DNA of 64,000 bases from Eupeodes corollae (GCF_945859685.1 NC_079147.1:308138485-308202484), one strand, 5' to 3'; shown: positions 1-11,427, numbered from the stretch's first letter. Made by a program: numbers and translations. The notes: generated from the sequence alone by a model not told the origin.

Positions 1-1820
1 ATTCACCCAGCTCCGTAAAGCTCCAGCGCCAGCCTTACCAGCCCCAGCCGGTTGAATAGCCTCTGAATATGAATTCGAATCGAATCTGATTCAGATTCTG
101 ATGCTGCCCTGAGAGTCGCCCCCCATTCCGTCTAATTGCCAAATTTACCACCAACCGAACCGTTGTCGATTGCATATGTAACTTTTTTTTTCGCTCTCTC
201 AATTCTGTTTTAATCGCGGACTATTCTCCAAGAACAACAACAAAAAACTAGCACCGTGATGTAGCCAGCATTTTCAGTACCAACATGAAAAGTCTAAAAA
301 GCCAAACTGGCCCAAAACCATAAAGTTTAGAAAATGGTTAATAAATTATTTTCCATGCAACTCGTATTCGACTCGCAAAAATCTGCAACTGAGTTTCGCG
401 CAACCAGCACGAATCACTGAGCTCCATTCCAATACGCCGCGCCGCGTCTCTGTACGTCTATGGCTATGGAACTGGATTCGGGCTGGGATCTGGGTATTTA
501 TTGAGCGTACGGGCAGGAATCAGAAGGGGCGGTCAACGCATCGCCATAGAGCGATTTATATGCTCCCAAGTCATAATAAATTTCGGAATATTTATGTGTA
601 TACATAAATAATTACCTGCAATGATTTTTCTGCTCCTCGGTGTGTTGTAATTTTCCCAACTGTTCTTTTTTCCAATTTTTTGAAGCCTCGGGCAGTTTGG
701 GTCGGAGTTGGAGTCGGAATCGGCCTGGCCGGTAGGGTTGGGCGGACTCTCCTCCTTGCGTCGCGGTACCGATGCCGAAGAGTGCACTGCGCGCATCGAA
801 TCAACAAATCAACCGCAGTGCAAAAATCTCGTGCATTGGCTTTAATTTGAATAAAAATCTAATTTATTTGCATTTCGCATTCGGTTGCATCTGGAGTGGA
901 GTGTTGGAGCGTAAAAGCGTACGACGACGACGACGATGACGGAGGGACTGCAGTGGGCTGGGGCCATTCCGAGGTACAAACCTTTACCCATCTATACTGC
1001 CAGCAAACAAACGAATTTCAACCGAGATGATTTTTAAGGCAAAGTATCTAGCAATTCGTCTCGAAATGAAGTTGAAGCCTTCCAAAGGCAGGCAGTACGC
1101 TGATGGTACTGTGATGGGTGTGGCAGGAGCACCAGCAACACCAACAGCACTCAGCTTCAAAATCTGCCAGCAGCAGAAGGGAACGATGAAAACGAACAAT
1201 CGGCACTTTACTCTTTGACGCTGCTGATAATTTCTGGCTTGTTTTGGGGTTACGCGCTCTCGTGATTTTCGGTTTTCGACACAAAGCCGAGCGTGTATTT
1301 GCGGGGATTGTGGAATTATGCAAATTATTTTCCAGCTCCAAGTGAATCCCATTTGGTGTAGCGGTATACGCGGTATTCGGTTTACGGTACTCGGGGAATA
1401 CTCGTCCTCAACTCGTTCCTAGGTGCATATAGGAAATTTCGTAAAGACTTCAGCACCACGGGAGGGTGTTCAAGTTTTGATAGGATTCAAATTCAAATTC
1501 GGATTTGGATTTGAGTTTGAATTTGGTATTGGATTCAGATTGCTGTGTGTTTATTTTGCTCTGCTTTGCTTTTGCATTATTTGCTTTTATTTTTGCTTTG
1601 GTTTAATTGGAACAACGCGACTTGTGCCGCCGCGCCGCTGTTGGTGCGCCTGCTGGTGCCGATGTATGATGCGAATGGATGCACTGGGCCACGCATCGGT
1701 CGCCGGAATCATAGTTTGACATTGCAAATTAGAAGGTTTCGCAATGAAATGATGGTGTGCGGTTCTGGTTATTGCATCCGCCGAGACACTATTATTGTAT
1801 TCTATATGGTATTTTAAAGT
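1..1820. other. Host-like unique DNA, no gene recognised
   Basis: This stretch is visibly richer in G and C than the DNA after about 1820, and contains no transposon protein. All open frames are short and resemble nothing I recognise. It holds short simple-sequence tracts: GAATC-like words near 60-105, an ACG run near 930, CAGCA/ACACCA words near 1130-1180. It could be intergenic, intronic or promoter-proximal host DNA; no promoter or exon can be fixed from sequence alone. Confidence 0.4.
1482..1538. repeat. Degenerate simple repeat
   Basis: About 57 bp of imperfect ATTCAA / ATTTGG / ATTTGA words, strongly strand-asymmetric in its second half. It reads like an old microsatellite of roughly 6-bp period. 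The frame across it gives a Phe/Gly/Glu-rich low-complexity peptide that I regard as non-coding. Confidence 0.5.
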
Positions 1821-2924
1821 GCCATGCTAATTTAAAGAGATTCAAGTGTAATTCTATGGCCTTAACTATGTAGGTACCGCTATAACCATTGCGCCCAATG
1901 GAAATCAACATAATTTTGAATAATTTCATGGTTTTGATATAATGTTGGTAGCGTCACACTGAGGTTTTGTAATTTGAATATATTTTGAGTTTGTTTGAGT
2001 AGTCATATGTTCTCTTTAAAAATCAAATGCATGATAAAATTGCAATGAACTGTAAAGGCTAGAGGTTTAAGCTTTAAGTAAGCTGAATGGAGATTTACGC
2101 ACTTAGATTCAACTGGTTCTCAATATTTCTCAAAACTTTGTTCATTTTTAAAAAACGTTTTAGGAAACAAATATTCGAACATTAATTTTACCTCTCAAGG
2201 CAATAAAACTTAAAATTTAAAGCTTCCAGGAAACGAGAGTCTCGTTTTTTAAGCCAACAAAAAGATAAAGCGGTCCGACTCTTATAGGGTGTTTCATAGA
2301 GGTGGAAAACTTTAAAATAGAATTAAACAATTTTATGAAACAACCATCTGTTATTTATGTTTCTTGGAAGAAATACCTTAATTTTTATACCTTAGTTTTT
2401 ATTACCTACGCATTTTTCATATCTCATTTTTGCAAAAGGCCTACGTGAGATTTTTGATAAAAGAAGAAAAAGAACAAAATGTTTATTGATTAAATAAATA
2501 AAAGACGCTTAAGTGTATAATAAATTATAAAAGTGGAAAGTTAAGAAAGTCATGTTTTTTTTTTTGTTTATCAATAAGCTTAAAGGTAAGGTTTTAAGTG
2601 ACTAAAAAAAGTGTCATTTTTAATAACATACACTGATTTAACTATTTTAAGAAAAAAAAAAATTGTAAATACTTTATGATATTCATAAAACATGTATATT
2701 TCTTTTACCAAAGATTTGTCATTGTTTAGCTTAACCTTGTTCACAAGAAAAATATTAAAAATAAGTTAATATTTGTGTATGTACATACGTAAGCACATGT
2801 ATAATAAAAATGAGTTTTTCAATTTGACATCGAGCTCATAAAGGCTGTCAATAAATTAGAAAAGTGGCTTCCATTTGTAGCTTCCCGTGAGCTCTTAAAA
2901 ACGATATTATTATGCAATAGCTTA
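1821..2924. other. AT-rich DNA, nothing recognised
   Basis: AT-rich with poly-T and poly-A runs (for example near 2551 and 2650). No open frame of note, no recognisable repeat end and no RNA gene were seen. Confidence 0.4.
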
Positions 2925-3445
2925 TTTAATTTTAAGCTGCAGAGATATTGAAGACGTACAACCAATCAAGTACAAAGCTCGAGTATAACTCCCATCTCTG
3001 GGCTAGTGACCCACAGTCTCCTCATGGAAAGTATTACAAAAAAGATCTTTTGAAATGATTGGCCACAATAACATAATTGACTCATTTACGTCATTCGGTA
3101 GTCTTCGTTTCTTGTAAGGCTTGAGCCAAGAAGCCACCTGCATTCCTCCTCTTAAATAGGTTAACCTTAATACTTCCGCTTCTAGGAATACTCATCGATT
3201 TAAAATTGAATTAAACATTGACCTGACGGGAAGTATAGAGACTCGTTCTTCAGACGAACTACGCGAATGTGAAAAGCCTAACCACGCTCTATCTTTCCAT
3301 GTAATTGTACCATAGGAACGATCTTGGAACCGAAAACTTGCGTTATTAGATAAAACAAGTGAGCCTTTATAAAGTGTATTTAAAATCATAAAGAAGAAAT
3401 ACACCCACATTCCTGCTTTTAAAGTAGGTAACAGTGTTCTGATCT
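2925..3445 (+). pseudogene. Jockey-superfamily LINE, 3' fragment (family K copy 1)
   Basis: Plus-strand frames give broken pieces of the C-terminal end of a LINE ORF2. Around 2977 the sequence reads SLEYNSHLWAS, a counterpart of KLEYNSHILAG in the copy at 43243-44385; farther on come remnants of the 'nnRnTRASRNAHQ' and 'YRDSFFSRT' blocks. Stops and frameshifts occur every few tens of codons. The same tail recurs at six other places here, so this is one dispersed family (called K). The clade within the jockey superfamily (Kiri, CR1 or BS-like) is not resolved. The copy is 5'-truncated and abuts another LINE fragment. Confidence 0.6.
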
Positions 3446-3451
3446 GGAACA

Positions 3452-4233
3452 ATTAAAAATCAAATGTTTTAGCAGAAACATTTTCTGCAACCAATAAGGC
3501 CAATAACACCAATAACATTATAAAATCAATTATCAGCAACTCAATTAAGTCAATTAACTCATCACCTATGAATGACCTAGAAAACGAGATATCGCTGGAT
3601 GATATCAAAGGTATACTTCGAGATCTTAAAGCAAGGAAGTCAGCTGGTTTTGATGGCATTAAAAATATATGTTTGAAAAACTTACCAACATTAGGTTTAA
3701 AATACTTGCAAGTGTTATTTAATAAATGTCTTAAAATTGGCTATTTTTCAAAAAATTGCAAAACTGCCAAGATACTCGTAATACCGATTTTAAAACCTGG
3801 CAAAAATGCTAATCTACCTAATAGTTACAGACCCATTAATGTGTTGAGTTCAATTAGTAAATATTTTGAACAAGTTATTGAAGCTAGAACAAATTCATAC
3901 TTAACCAATAATAACATTTTACCAAACGAGCAGTTCGGCTTCAGATTCTATTACAGTTCAATCCATCAAAAACATAGGATTACTAAACACATACAAAGTA
4001 ACTTTAGGTCTGATAAAAGTACAGGTATGGTACTCCTTGATGTCGAAAAAGCATTCAACACGGTCTGGCATAATGCGCCTTTACACAAGTTGTTGATACT
4101 CAACTTTCCAGTATTTTCAATATAAATAATTCAATCATTTTTACTTCAGAGGAAATTTAAGGTTTCAGTCAATAACTGTTTTTTTTTTTGAAAAATATGA
4201 TACAAAGGTAGGTGTACCACAAGGATCCCTCCT
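3452..4233 (+). pseudogene. Jockey-clade reverse transcriptase fragment
   Basis: A 185-codon open stretch (3568-4125) with upstream in-frame continuation encodes the N-terminal half of a non-LTR reverse transcriptase. Visible RT blocks are KSAGFDGI, NSYRPINVLSSISKYFEQV (finger region, 'YRPI.LL....K..E'), NEQFGFR and MVLLDVEKAFNTVWHNA, which is the motif A region with its catalytic Asp. After a stop near 4125, another frame continues to VPQGSLLS near 4213. The palm motif with the catalytic Asp pair (FADD) is absent because the copy is broken there, where it joins a family K piece. It is a dead remnant, not a host gene. Confidence 0.75.
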
Positions 4234-4600
4234 CTCCAAATCTGGAACTGCAGCGACACAATATGATAAGCTGATGAAATTCTGACCTAAGCTTCATTGT
4301 AAAATGAGGTTTAAGCAAAATCGTGAGATTTTATGCTTATACAAGTTTGACTATAATTCCCATCTTCATCGCTAAGTTTCTTACCTCATTCTTTTTTTTC
4401 AACATTATTTTAACGGACTTTAATCTAATGAAATAGTAATACTCTCGCTTTAAGGAATGCCATAAGTTTACCATTGAGATCAATATCAGACGTACTGGTA
4501 AAGTACAGATACTTGTTTTTTTTAGCCGTGCTTCACGAATGTGGAATGCCTTGCCACACTAAATGTTCTAAAATTAAAAACCAATGTACTCCAACACGTG
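4234..4600 (+). pseudogene. Jockey-superfamily LINE fragment (family K copy 2)
   Basis: From 4234 the DNA matches the middle of family K: the words around 'ggaactgcagcg...tatgataagct' correspond to 26244-26270 of the longest copy. It then skips by internal deletion to the 'LEYNSH', 'HYFNGL' and 'RMWNALPH' tail blocks (4340-4570). Several hundred bases present in the longer copy are missing. The left boundary lies just after the VPQGS motif of a different LINE, making an apparent chimera. Stops throughout. Confidence 0.5.
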
Positions 4601-4734
4601 ATTTTTAAAACCTCCCTATTTTTTTTTACAGGAGGAAATCTTCAAAAGACACTTGGAAGTGTTCGACACCAAGTAGTGTGTGACTCTTTACCACTAAAAC
4701 CACCTCTTTATCAGGACCAATCTTGAAGGATCGA

Positions 4735-7080
4735 CTTCAGATTTTTCTTTCTTAACTTTGTACAATCACTTTGGGGGAATTTTAAACTTTTAATACTTTC
4801 CCATGTATTTAAGACCATAAGCTCATGAGGCTTGGTGTTTCTTAACATGGTTTCTTATATTCAAGACGGACTACATTTCAGAATTGGTATGACTTTGCAG
4901 TCTCTGGTTGTGCGATTTTAAACAACCTATTTTCTTAACAACTTCTGTAACCATTTCTTTTTGTAAGTCACGATGTAGATCGGTATTTCTTATGTACCAA
5001 GGTGCATTAACTATTCCACGAAAGACTTTGTTTTGGAATTTTTGGATGATTTCGGTATTTGTTTTCTTTGTACAGCCCACAATTGGATTCCATAGGTCCA
5101 AAAAGGCTTTAGTACTTGATTATAGAGCATTATTTTGTTTTGGATTGATAAATCAGATTTGTTACCAAGCAACCAGTACATTTTTCTATATTTAAAGTTT
5201 AGTTCTTCTCTTTTCTTTTTGATGCACTCTTTTCACTTTAGCTTTGCATCCAAAGTCATTCCAAGGTATTTGGCTTTATTGGCGTAAGGTACAGCTTGAT
5301 TATTACTAAATATTGGATTTATTGTTTATCTTTCTATTTGTAAAGTTTATATGTGAAGATTTTGTTTCATTGATTTTGATACGCCATTTTCGGTCCAATC
5401 TCTCACTGTGTCGACGGCATTTCGTAGTTTACTGCTGTCCTAGGACACATTTGTCTTGTACCAAAACTGAGGTATCATCTGCAAAAATAGCCATTATGGT
5501 GTGATTACCAACTGGAATATCCCTTCTGTATAGTAAATACAGGGTAGGACCTAGGACACTTCCTTGTGGTACACCGGCATCTATTTTTTTTTATTCCGAA
5601 TATTCTTGATCGTAGTTTACTATAAACAATTGGTCTGAGATGTACAATTTTAATATTTCAAAGTACTGCCTGGGAAGATCCCTTTGCAGTTTGTACTCAA
5701 GTCCCTCATGCCAAACGTCATCAAAAGCTTGAGCAACATCTAAGAAAATAGCTGAACATACTTGTTTTTCTTCTAATGCTTTTTCTATTACATCCGATAT
5801 TCTATGAACTTGGTCTATCGTGGAATGTTTATTTCTAAAGCCAAACTGATGGGTTGGGATTAACCTTCTTTCTTCTATGATTTTGCTAAGTATCTTCAGA
5901 AGCAGTTTTTCAAAAACTTTTGCCATAATTGGTATAAGCGATATTGCTCACTTCTGTAGTGGCTTACCTTGTTTTGGTATGACAATTACTTCAGCAATTT
6001 TCCAATGGTGTGGGACATCCTTGTGCTTAAGGCATGCATTTATTACGTATTGGAGTTTTATGAAGGCTTTCAATGGCATTTCTTTCATAACCTGAGCAGT
6101 AATTAGATCGTAACCTGGTGATTTTTATTTGGTAGTAGATGTAAACACATACTTTTTATTTCTTTGAGTCTTACAATTGGTATTTCACTTTCATCTATCT
6201 TATCAACAAACTGTAAGCTATTTTCAACCGCGTTTGATGAGTATGGCTTAAAAACATTCGCAAGATGTTCAGCGAAAAGGTTAGTTTTTTTTCTTTCGGG
6301 TTACCAATCCATTTCCCATCTCGAGATTTCAACTGCCACTTTTTTAAGTGCGGTTTTTTCAGGCGCTTGACTGCTTTCCATAGCGAAAAATCGGTTGAAG
6401 CATCAATCGTTAAATTCCTTAGGAATGTACTGAGTGAATCATTTTTAATTTGTAAATTTGTTTTTTTTTTAAATTGTTGCTTATACGGTTAAACGTTGTT
6501 TTATCATCTGGAAATCTAGTATTTTGCCATTTTCCCTGAGCTCTTCTTTTCTCTATTATCAACTCTCTTATATCTTAAGGATATTTTATTTCATTTTGTC
6601 TTCTATTAGAAAATGTTTGAGTACTTTCTTCAGCGGCCTGTTGCACATCAGAAATAAATTGTTCCACTTCATGTCAATTTGCTCGATTGTATCCATGCAA
6701 GATCTTAAATTTATAAAACTTAAAAGCCTTTCTGTGATAGAATCACTGGAGTATGATCTGATGACAGTTCATAATTACCTTCGACACTAATGTGATTTTG
6801 TTTGATTCCTTTAGCTACGAAAAAGTCAATAAGGTCTGGCATATTGTTAGTATCGGAAAGCCAGTAAGTTGGCGAACTGGAGGAATAGAATTAGCAATTG
6901 TTTTTACGGCCTGCTTGGAAAAGTCTTTTACCTTTTGTTGATATAAGTCTTGAAACCCATGGGTGTGTTTCGCATTTAAGTCAGCACCAACAAGAAAGCT
7001 ATGCCCAAGAAGATTAAAAAGATCTGTATAGTCATCTTCTGTCCCTATTTTTGACACCAACAACAATAGTAGTCGTCATT
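4735..7080 (-). pseudogene. Jockey-clade LINE ORF2, decayed, 5'-truncated
   Basis: Read on the minus strand in order. The endonuclease C-terminal half lies at about 7075-6750 (LVGADLNAKHTHG, then LSSDHTPVI with the conserved S-D-H). The connector gives LGYDLITAQV near 6120. RT comes next: GKPLQ, MAKVFEKLLLK, THQFGFRNKHST (about 5930-5820) and SAIFLDVAQAFDDVWHEG (motif A, about 5750-5690). AGVPQGSVLGPTLY lies near 5580-5530 and IFADDTSVL near 5480, so the catalytic Asp pair is kept. The C-terminal domain ends with GCTKKTNTEIIQKFQNKV at about 5080. Order and motifs match Drosophila jockey/BS-type ORF2. Frameshifts and stops split it into at least five frames, and the N-terminal endonuclease and ORF1 are missing. 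Confidence 0.8.
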
Positions 7081-8371
7081 CAACTTCGAATTTTTTCTAA
7101 AACGACTTGATGGATTTTTATTAAATCTTCTGTGAAATATATGTTATACATTTTTGAATTGCTAATTAAATTGCAAGCTCTTTTATTTCTGTATTATTCT
7201 TAAAAAATATCGATATCTGAAAACAAATTTGTAAAAGTAAATTTTGTAAATAAGTTATTTTTTATTTCAAAATATATACTGGTACTTAAAAATAAGTTTT
7301 CAATAAGCAAGTTTCCTATATCCATAAAATATTGTAAAATGTATGTCTGAAACCCAGTCTACCGCCTATCGGCTATATTGGGGTTGACGTTTCCAATTAG
7401 CCACAAGTCACGGTGAATAAGCAAACAAAATGCATTGTTAGACAATTTCTTTGCACTTTTTGTGCAGTTCCCATATAAGGCACTTGCTTTTTATTTTTCT
7501 CTTTAATTTTCTATTTGCAAATACCTGATAATTTCCACTAATTTATCACCTGCGTTAAAATTTATTTACTATGTATTTTACTGTACATAATCGAACTGCA
7601 ACTTAAAGGTCTTTTACCTTTGCCGGTGTCGGTATCGGTGCCGGTGACGATGCCGCGCCGGTGCCGCTGCCAGTGCCGGTCACATGTTTTCCCACCTTCT
7701 TACTTTTGTGTTTTGTCTTTAGATATTTAGGTACAAATGTGTAGATACATCTTCTTCACACAGTGTGTGATAAACGGTGATGTGTACAATAATGTCCATC
7801 GCCACCTCGACGCCACTGTTACCGCATCGCCTGTTCGGCTTGCCAACGCAGCGTCGTCTGATATTCGCGTTCGCCTATACAGTAGCAATAAAATGCCTTT
7901 CGCAACCTTTTACCTACCTCAATAGAGGTTTATCTTTAAATTGTTTAAAATTTAATTGTAAAATACCTAAAGTGACAAGAGTTTGAGAGAGTAAGGAAAA
8001 TTACTTACAAATGTTCACTTTTCACAAAAAAAAGTGAAAATGGGAAAACAACAATTTACTTCCCCCTCACAACAAAATAATTGCACTTAGCAACAATGTG
8101 ATCAGCCAGCGTAGTGCAGCGGCCAAGCCAAGTCTCGCAGTCTCAACTTTAACTCAGAAAGTCAAAACCTAGCGAAAGAAACAAATGGAAAATAATTTGC
8201 CAAACAGACACGGTCAGATAAAAATATAATAAAATAATAAAAAAAGAAGCAAATGTTCGTCAACAAAAAAAAACACAAGAGAGGGTGGAGGAGGGCATTG
8301 TCACTTGGATGGCAATTGTTTGCAATTGAAACACGTCTCTTCCTATACAACAAATCAACATAGCTAACGTA
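7081..8371. other. AT-rich then GC-richer host-like DNA
   Basis: 7081-7370 is AT-rich and featureless. From about 7370 the composition shifts toward G and C, with no transposon protein or recognisable exon. Short frames at 7737-7986 and 8162-8392 have no recognisable motif. This may be host flanking DNA between insertions. Confidence 0.35.
7620..7682. repeat. Degenerate GGTGCC/GGTGTC minisatellite
   Basis: About 60 bp of imperfect hexamers around the word GGTGCCGGTG, alternating with GGTATC, GATGCC and CAGTGCC. It stands out for its GC content against the AT-rich surroundings. Confidence 0.6.
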
Positions 8372-8577
8372 AAGGGTGTTCTTTATAGGCATAGACCTTT
8401 AAAATGGAATAAAACGAAAACGATTTTTTTTTTTAAATTGACATGAAATTTACTTTAATTTAAATATAATTTCTGGCATATGACCGCCAAAGCTGGCTCT
8501 AACGCAGTCCAATCAGTAGTTCCAATTTTTGATCACTTTTTTCAACATGTGTGGCCTACTAGATGTTCTTCGCGCAT

Positions 8578-8801
8578 ACAAATAAATTGGGCGGCGCAAC
8601 AGTCTGTTGAGAACTAGGGCCTAGTGACTTACAACTCTCAACCATTCCTGTGTGCAGGTAATGTTGTCAGAGATAGAAGGGACCTACAGAATATATGCCT
8701 CGCAAAAGGCAGTACCCGTGAAACGACTTTAGATGGCATAGGCAAGGATCGAACCCAAGACCTCTGGAATGACAGTCCAAACCATCATGCCACGGGTTCT
8801 A
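8578..8801 (-). mobile_element. tRNA-derived SINE with 7-bp target duplication
   Basis: On the minus strand the element starts with a tRNA-like head. It has a box A-like word TGGCATGATGG and a box B word GGTTCGATCC spaced as in a tRNA gene, giving an internal RNA polymerase III promoter. A non-tRNA body follows and the element ends in GCGCCGCCCAATTTATTT. The flanks carry the direct repeat CGCGCAT at 8571-8577 and 8802-8808, which fixes the length at 224 bp. The host sequence it splits is the mariner-like element. A second partial copy lies at 17607-17724. It encodes no protein and would depend on a LINE partner for movement. Confidence 0.85.
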
Positions 8802-8867
8802 CGCGCATGCTACACTTTTTACTAGCATGCTCTATTTTAGAATAAATTTGGTTAACATAAAAAAGCT

Positions 8868-9110
8868 TATAGTGAGCCGACTTTAAAAGATAGGAATATC
8901 CTGTCCCGGACATTCCTTAAGAAAGAGGAACAAATCTGCCATACATTACTTTAGCAAAACTTTAACAGTTTGCTCATCGCACGTAATGGAAGCTCTTAAA
9001 ACATTTAACAACATTTAAAATTGGACCAGAAGTTTCTCACATAAGCTCGAGCAAACAATCAAACAAACAAACTCTTCAGTTTTATTCTATTAATAGAGTT
9101 AACTCGGCAG
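8868..9110 (+). repeat. Dispersed repeat with RTE/SINE-type 3' tail (copy 1)
   Basis: This stretch shares its order of words with 31110-31375: a TTAAAAGATAG start, a 'cgga...ttaagaa' middle, 'attttagcaaa', and a terminal AAACAAACAAAC run followed by an 'ATTAATA'-like end. A tail in which a CAAA run is followed by such an ending is typical of insect RTE-dependent elements. It lies inside the mariner-like remnant, whose internal sequence resumes near 9115. Confidence 0.5.
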
Positions 9111-9525
9111 ATTTTTTGTCCTCCAAGAGGTCAATTGTTTCGGGCTTATCGACGTAGACTTCTCATATCTCAACAGAAAATAGTCAAGCGGCTTTAAATA
9201 GTACCATTTATGAGATCAATTCACAGCTCCGTACTACGTGAAATTATGCGATTACCAAACGTTTCCTTCAATAAATCAATTGTGGCATGAGTTGTGTGAC
9301 ATGTTCCACCGTCTTGTTAAACAAAGCTATTGCACTGCAAGGTTATTCAATTTCTAAACGAAAAAGGCAGTAATTAAAGGTCTATAGTTGTCACCATTGA
9401 CTGTATCATTCGGGCCTGCACAGTTTCGGAAGTTCGGACCAAATGCTAATTATCACCTAAATACGTAAGATTTTAAAGATTTAAGAACAAACAAAAAAGT
9501 TCTAACCTTTAAAAAAACACCCGTT

Positions 9526-10334
9526 ATATAGCTTTATAAAAATACAACAAGTTCAGTTCATATCTAGTTGACGTTGACCACTTTGTTTGTTTGTGAAGAA
9601 AATTATCACAACATGGTCGCACGAAATTACTCCTGGTAATGAAAAGTGCGACAGAAAGGCATAGTTTTACCAGATATCGAAAAAAAAACTTAAAATAAAG
9701 TCAAATTAAATAAGATAGAACTTTGAAAAATTAGGCATACTGGCTTATTGAACTTTTGGAAACTGCAATAAGGCCAGTGTGAAAAATTTCAAACTATGTA
9801 TGTTCTAAATCGAAAAAAAAATACAATTTAAAAAAAACCAATAAATTTTTCAAAAAATATTTATTGCAACATAGGTATACACGCTTATTGCGAAGATGAA
9901 CCATCAATGAATAAAAATGAAATTTTTCAATCACTTTTTATAAATTGCACAATGCCACTGTCGATTATTAATATTTTTGGCCCATTTCCCAATCCACAAA
10001 AACAATTTTGAGAACAATTTTTATCAATTTTCAAGTTAGCTGTCAGTTTTGATTTCAATTGTGAATTTGCAGTCGATGAATTGGCAATAACTAAGAAATG
10101 ATTAAAAATTGGAGTTTTGAAACAAATAAATCTTTTCCAAAGGAATCACAAAGTGGCAATTATCAAATACAATATGTCTAGATTGGTCTAGGTATGGTAG
10201 AGAAAGTGGGACTTAGGAAATAATTTTATTTAAAATCTGTAACTAATAGATAAAAAGTTGGAAAATATTGCTGTGGAGCTTTGGCCCGTTGCTGATACGA
10301 AACTTAAGCGTTTATGTTCAACATAAATCATTGA
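9526..10334. other. AT-rich DNA with one inverted repeat
   Basis: No protein similarity seen. It contains an inverted repeat, 9739-9750 against 9766-9778 (arms ACTGGCTTATTG and CAATAAGGCCAGT), separated by 15 bases, which could form a hairpin or be a transposon end. The Harbinger transposase begins downstream, so part of this may be its 5' non-coding region. Confidence 0.4.
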
Positions 10335-11427
10335 AATTGTTGAACTTGGAGTTCCTCGTCAAATATACGAGAGAAATGAATATTTTTCGTCGTTTATTGA
10401 GCTCTCGTTTTTCAAAAGATTTCGTTTAACAAGAGAAATAACCATATTGTTTTAGAAAAAATAGAAAGCTTATTAGAATGCCCTTCAAACAGGTACAGTC
10501 ATTTAAATTAAATTATAGAAATTTAATTTTATTTTTGTTCTCAGAAACAACCACATAGCTCCTATCAACCAACTTTGGGTCGCCTTGCGGTTTTTTGTAG
10601 CTGGAAACCACCTTCTAAGCATAGCTGGTTTTGGAGAGATGCATGTTTCGACAGTTTCAAGGATAGTTTTGAAAGTTTCCAAAGCAGTAGCTAGACGTGC
10701 TAATGACTACATCACATTTCCTGATAGTAAAACTGATATATTAATTTTTTTGAAATAGCATCGTTTCGAAATGTTATTGGTACCATTGATGGCACTCATG
10801 CTAAAATTCAGTCTCCTGGTAAATAATATTCTTTATATTATATCAAAATATGGATTACGAATTTTGTGTATGTTAAGGTGGGCTTGATGCAGAAGTTTTT
10901 TTGAAACAGAAAATTTTATTTTTCTATAAGCGTCCAGGCAATTTGCTATGCTTAAATGATATTCAATAATGTGGTGGCTAGGTGGCCTGGATCAAGCCAT
11001 GATGGCTGATGCAACGATTTTTAATAGTTGCAGAAACGTTTTGGAAAGAGAGTCTAGCTCATACGCAGATTGTTTTATTTTGGGTACGTACTTTAAAATA
11101 TTCTATATGTGTAGGAATGTTGGTGATTCAGCTTATCCTCACAAACCTTAGGTGATGACGCCACTGCTCAACCCACATGGCACAGCAGAACAGTTGTATA
11201 ATGAGTCTCAAATTCGTTCGAGAGGAGTAATCGAAAAAGCTCTTGGCATTTTAAAACGAAGATTTCCCATTTTGGCCTACGGTGCCCGTTTGAAATTGAG
11301 CACTGTATTAACCATTATTGTTGCAACCTGTGTTTTGTACAATAATATAATCGGTGATCCGCCTGAAAGCATAGACTTCAGTAATGAAGATCTAGAACGT
11401 GTTATCAGCAAAACAAAATTGGAATAA
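10335..11427 (+). pseudogene. PIF/Harbinger transposase, multi-lesion, with intron
   Basis: Pieces in order: VELGVPRQIYERNEYFSSF (near 10345), FKRFRLTREI, then a GT-AG intron of 52 bp (10493-10544) that rejoins CPSNR to NNHIAPINQLWVALRFF. Next come VSTVSRILKVSKAVARR (about 10650-10700) and IGTIDGTHAKIQSPG (10775-10820), the first catalytic Asp of the DDE_4 nuclease. A second intron-like gap (about 10820-10876) is followed by VARWPGSSHD (about 10975-11005), the second Asp. The C-terminal block 11152-11427 holds MTPLLNP and RGVIEKALGILKRRFPILAYG, with the catalytic Glu. Lesions are a frameshift after VF near 10900, a 4-base slip near 11008 just after the second Asp, and an in-frame TAG at 11150. 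HARBI1-type proteins are the nearest kin. Inactive as it stands. Confidence 0.85.

Larger units (their letters stand above)
8372..9525 (-). mobile_element. Mariner-like element, decayed, with nested insertions
   Basis: Both termini are recognisable as an inverted repeat. The left end reads AAGGGTGTTCTTTATAGG and the right end, on the minus strand, reads ACGGGTGTTTTTTTAAAGG; both sit next to TA. Internal minus-strand DNA matches transposase sections of the same general kind as the element at 37601-38885: the 'cagtccaatc...agttccaattttt' block near 8497 (N-terminal end of the gene region) and the stretch 9121-9470. No open frame survives. A SINE (8578-8801) and an RTE-type tail (about 8868-9110) interrupt it, so it is older than both. 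Host-flank TA duplication is plausible but the right side is ambiguous by one base. Confidence 0.65.

Noticed and set aside
984..1352. 122-codon minus-strand frame as a host exon
   Set aside because: No recognisable domain, overlapping frames of similar length on both strands, and no convincing splice sites.
8578..8801. A tRNA gene on the minus strand
   Set aside because: The box A and box B words belong to a SINE head; the element continues into a non-tRNA body and has a target-site duplication.
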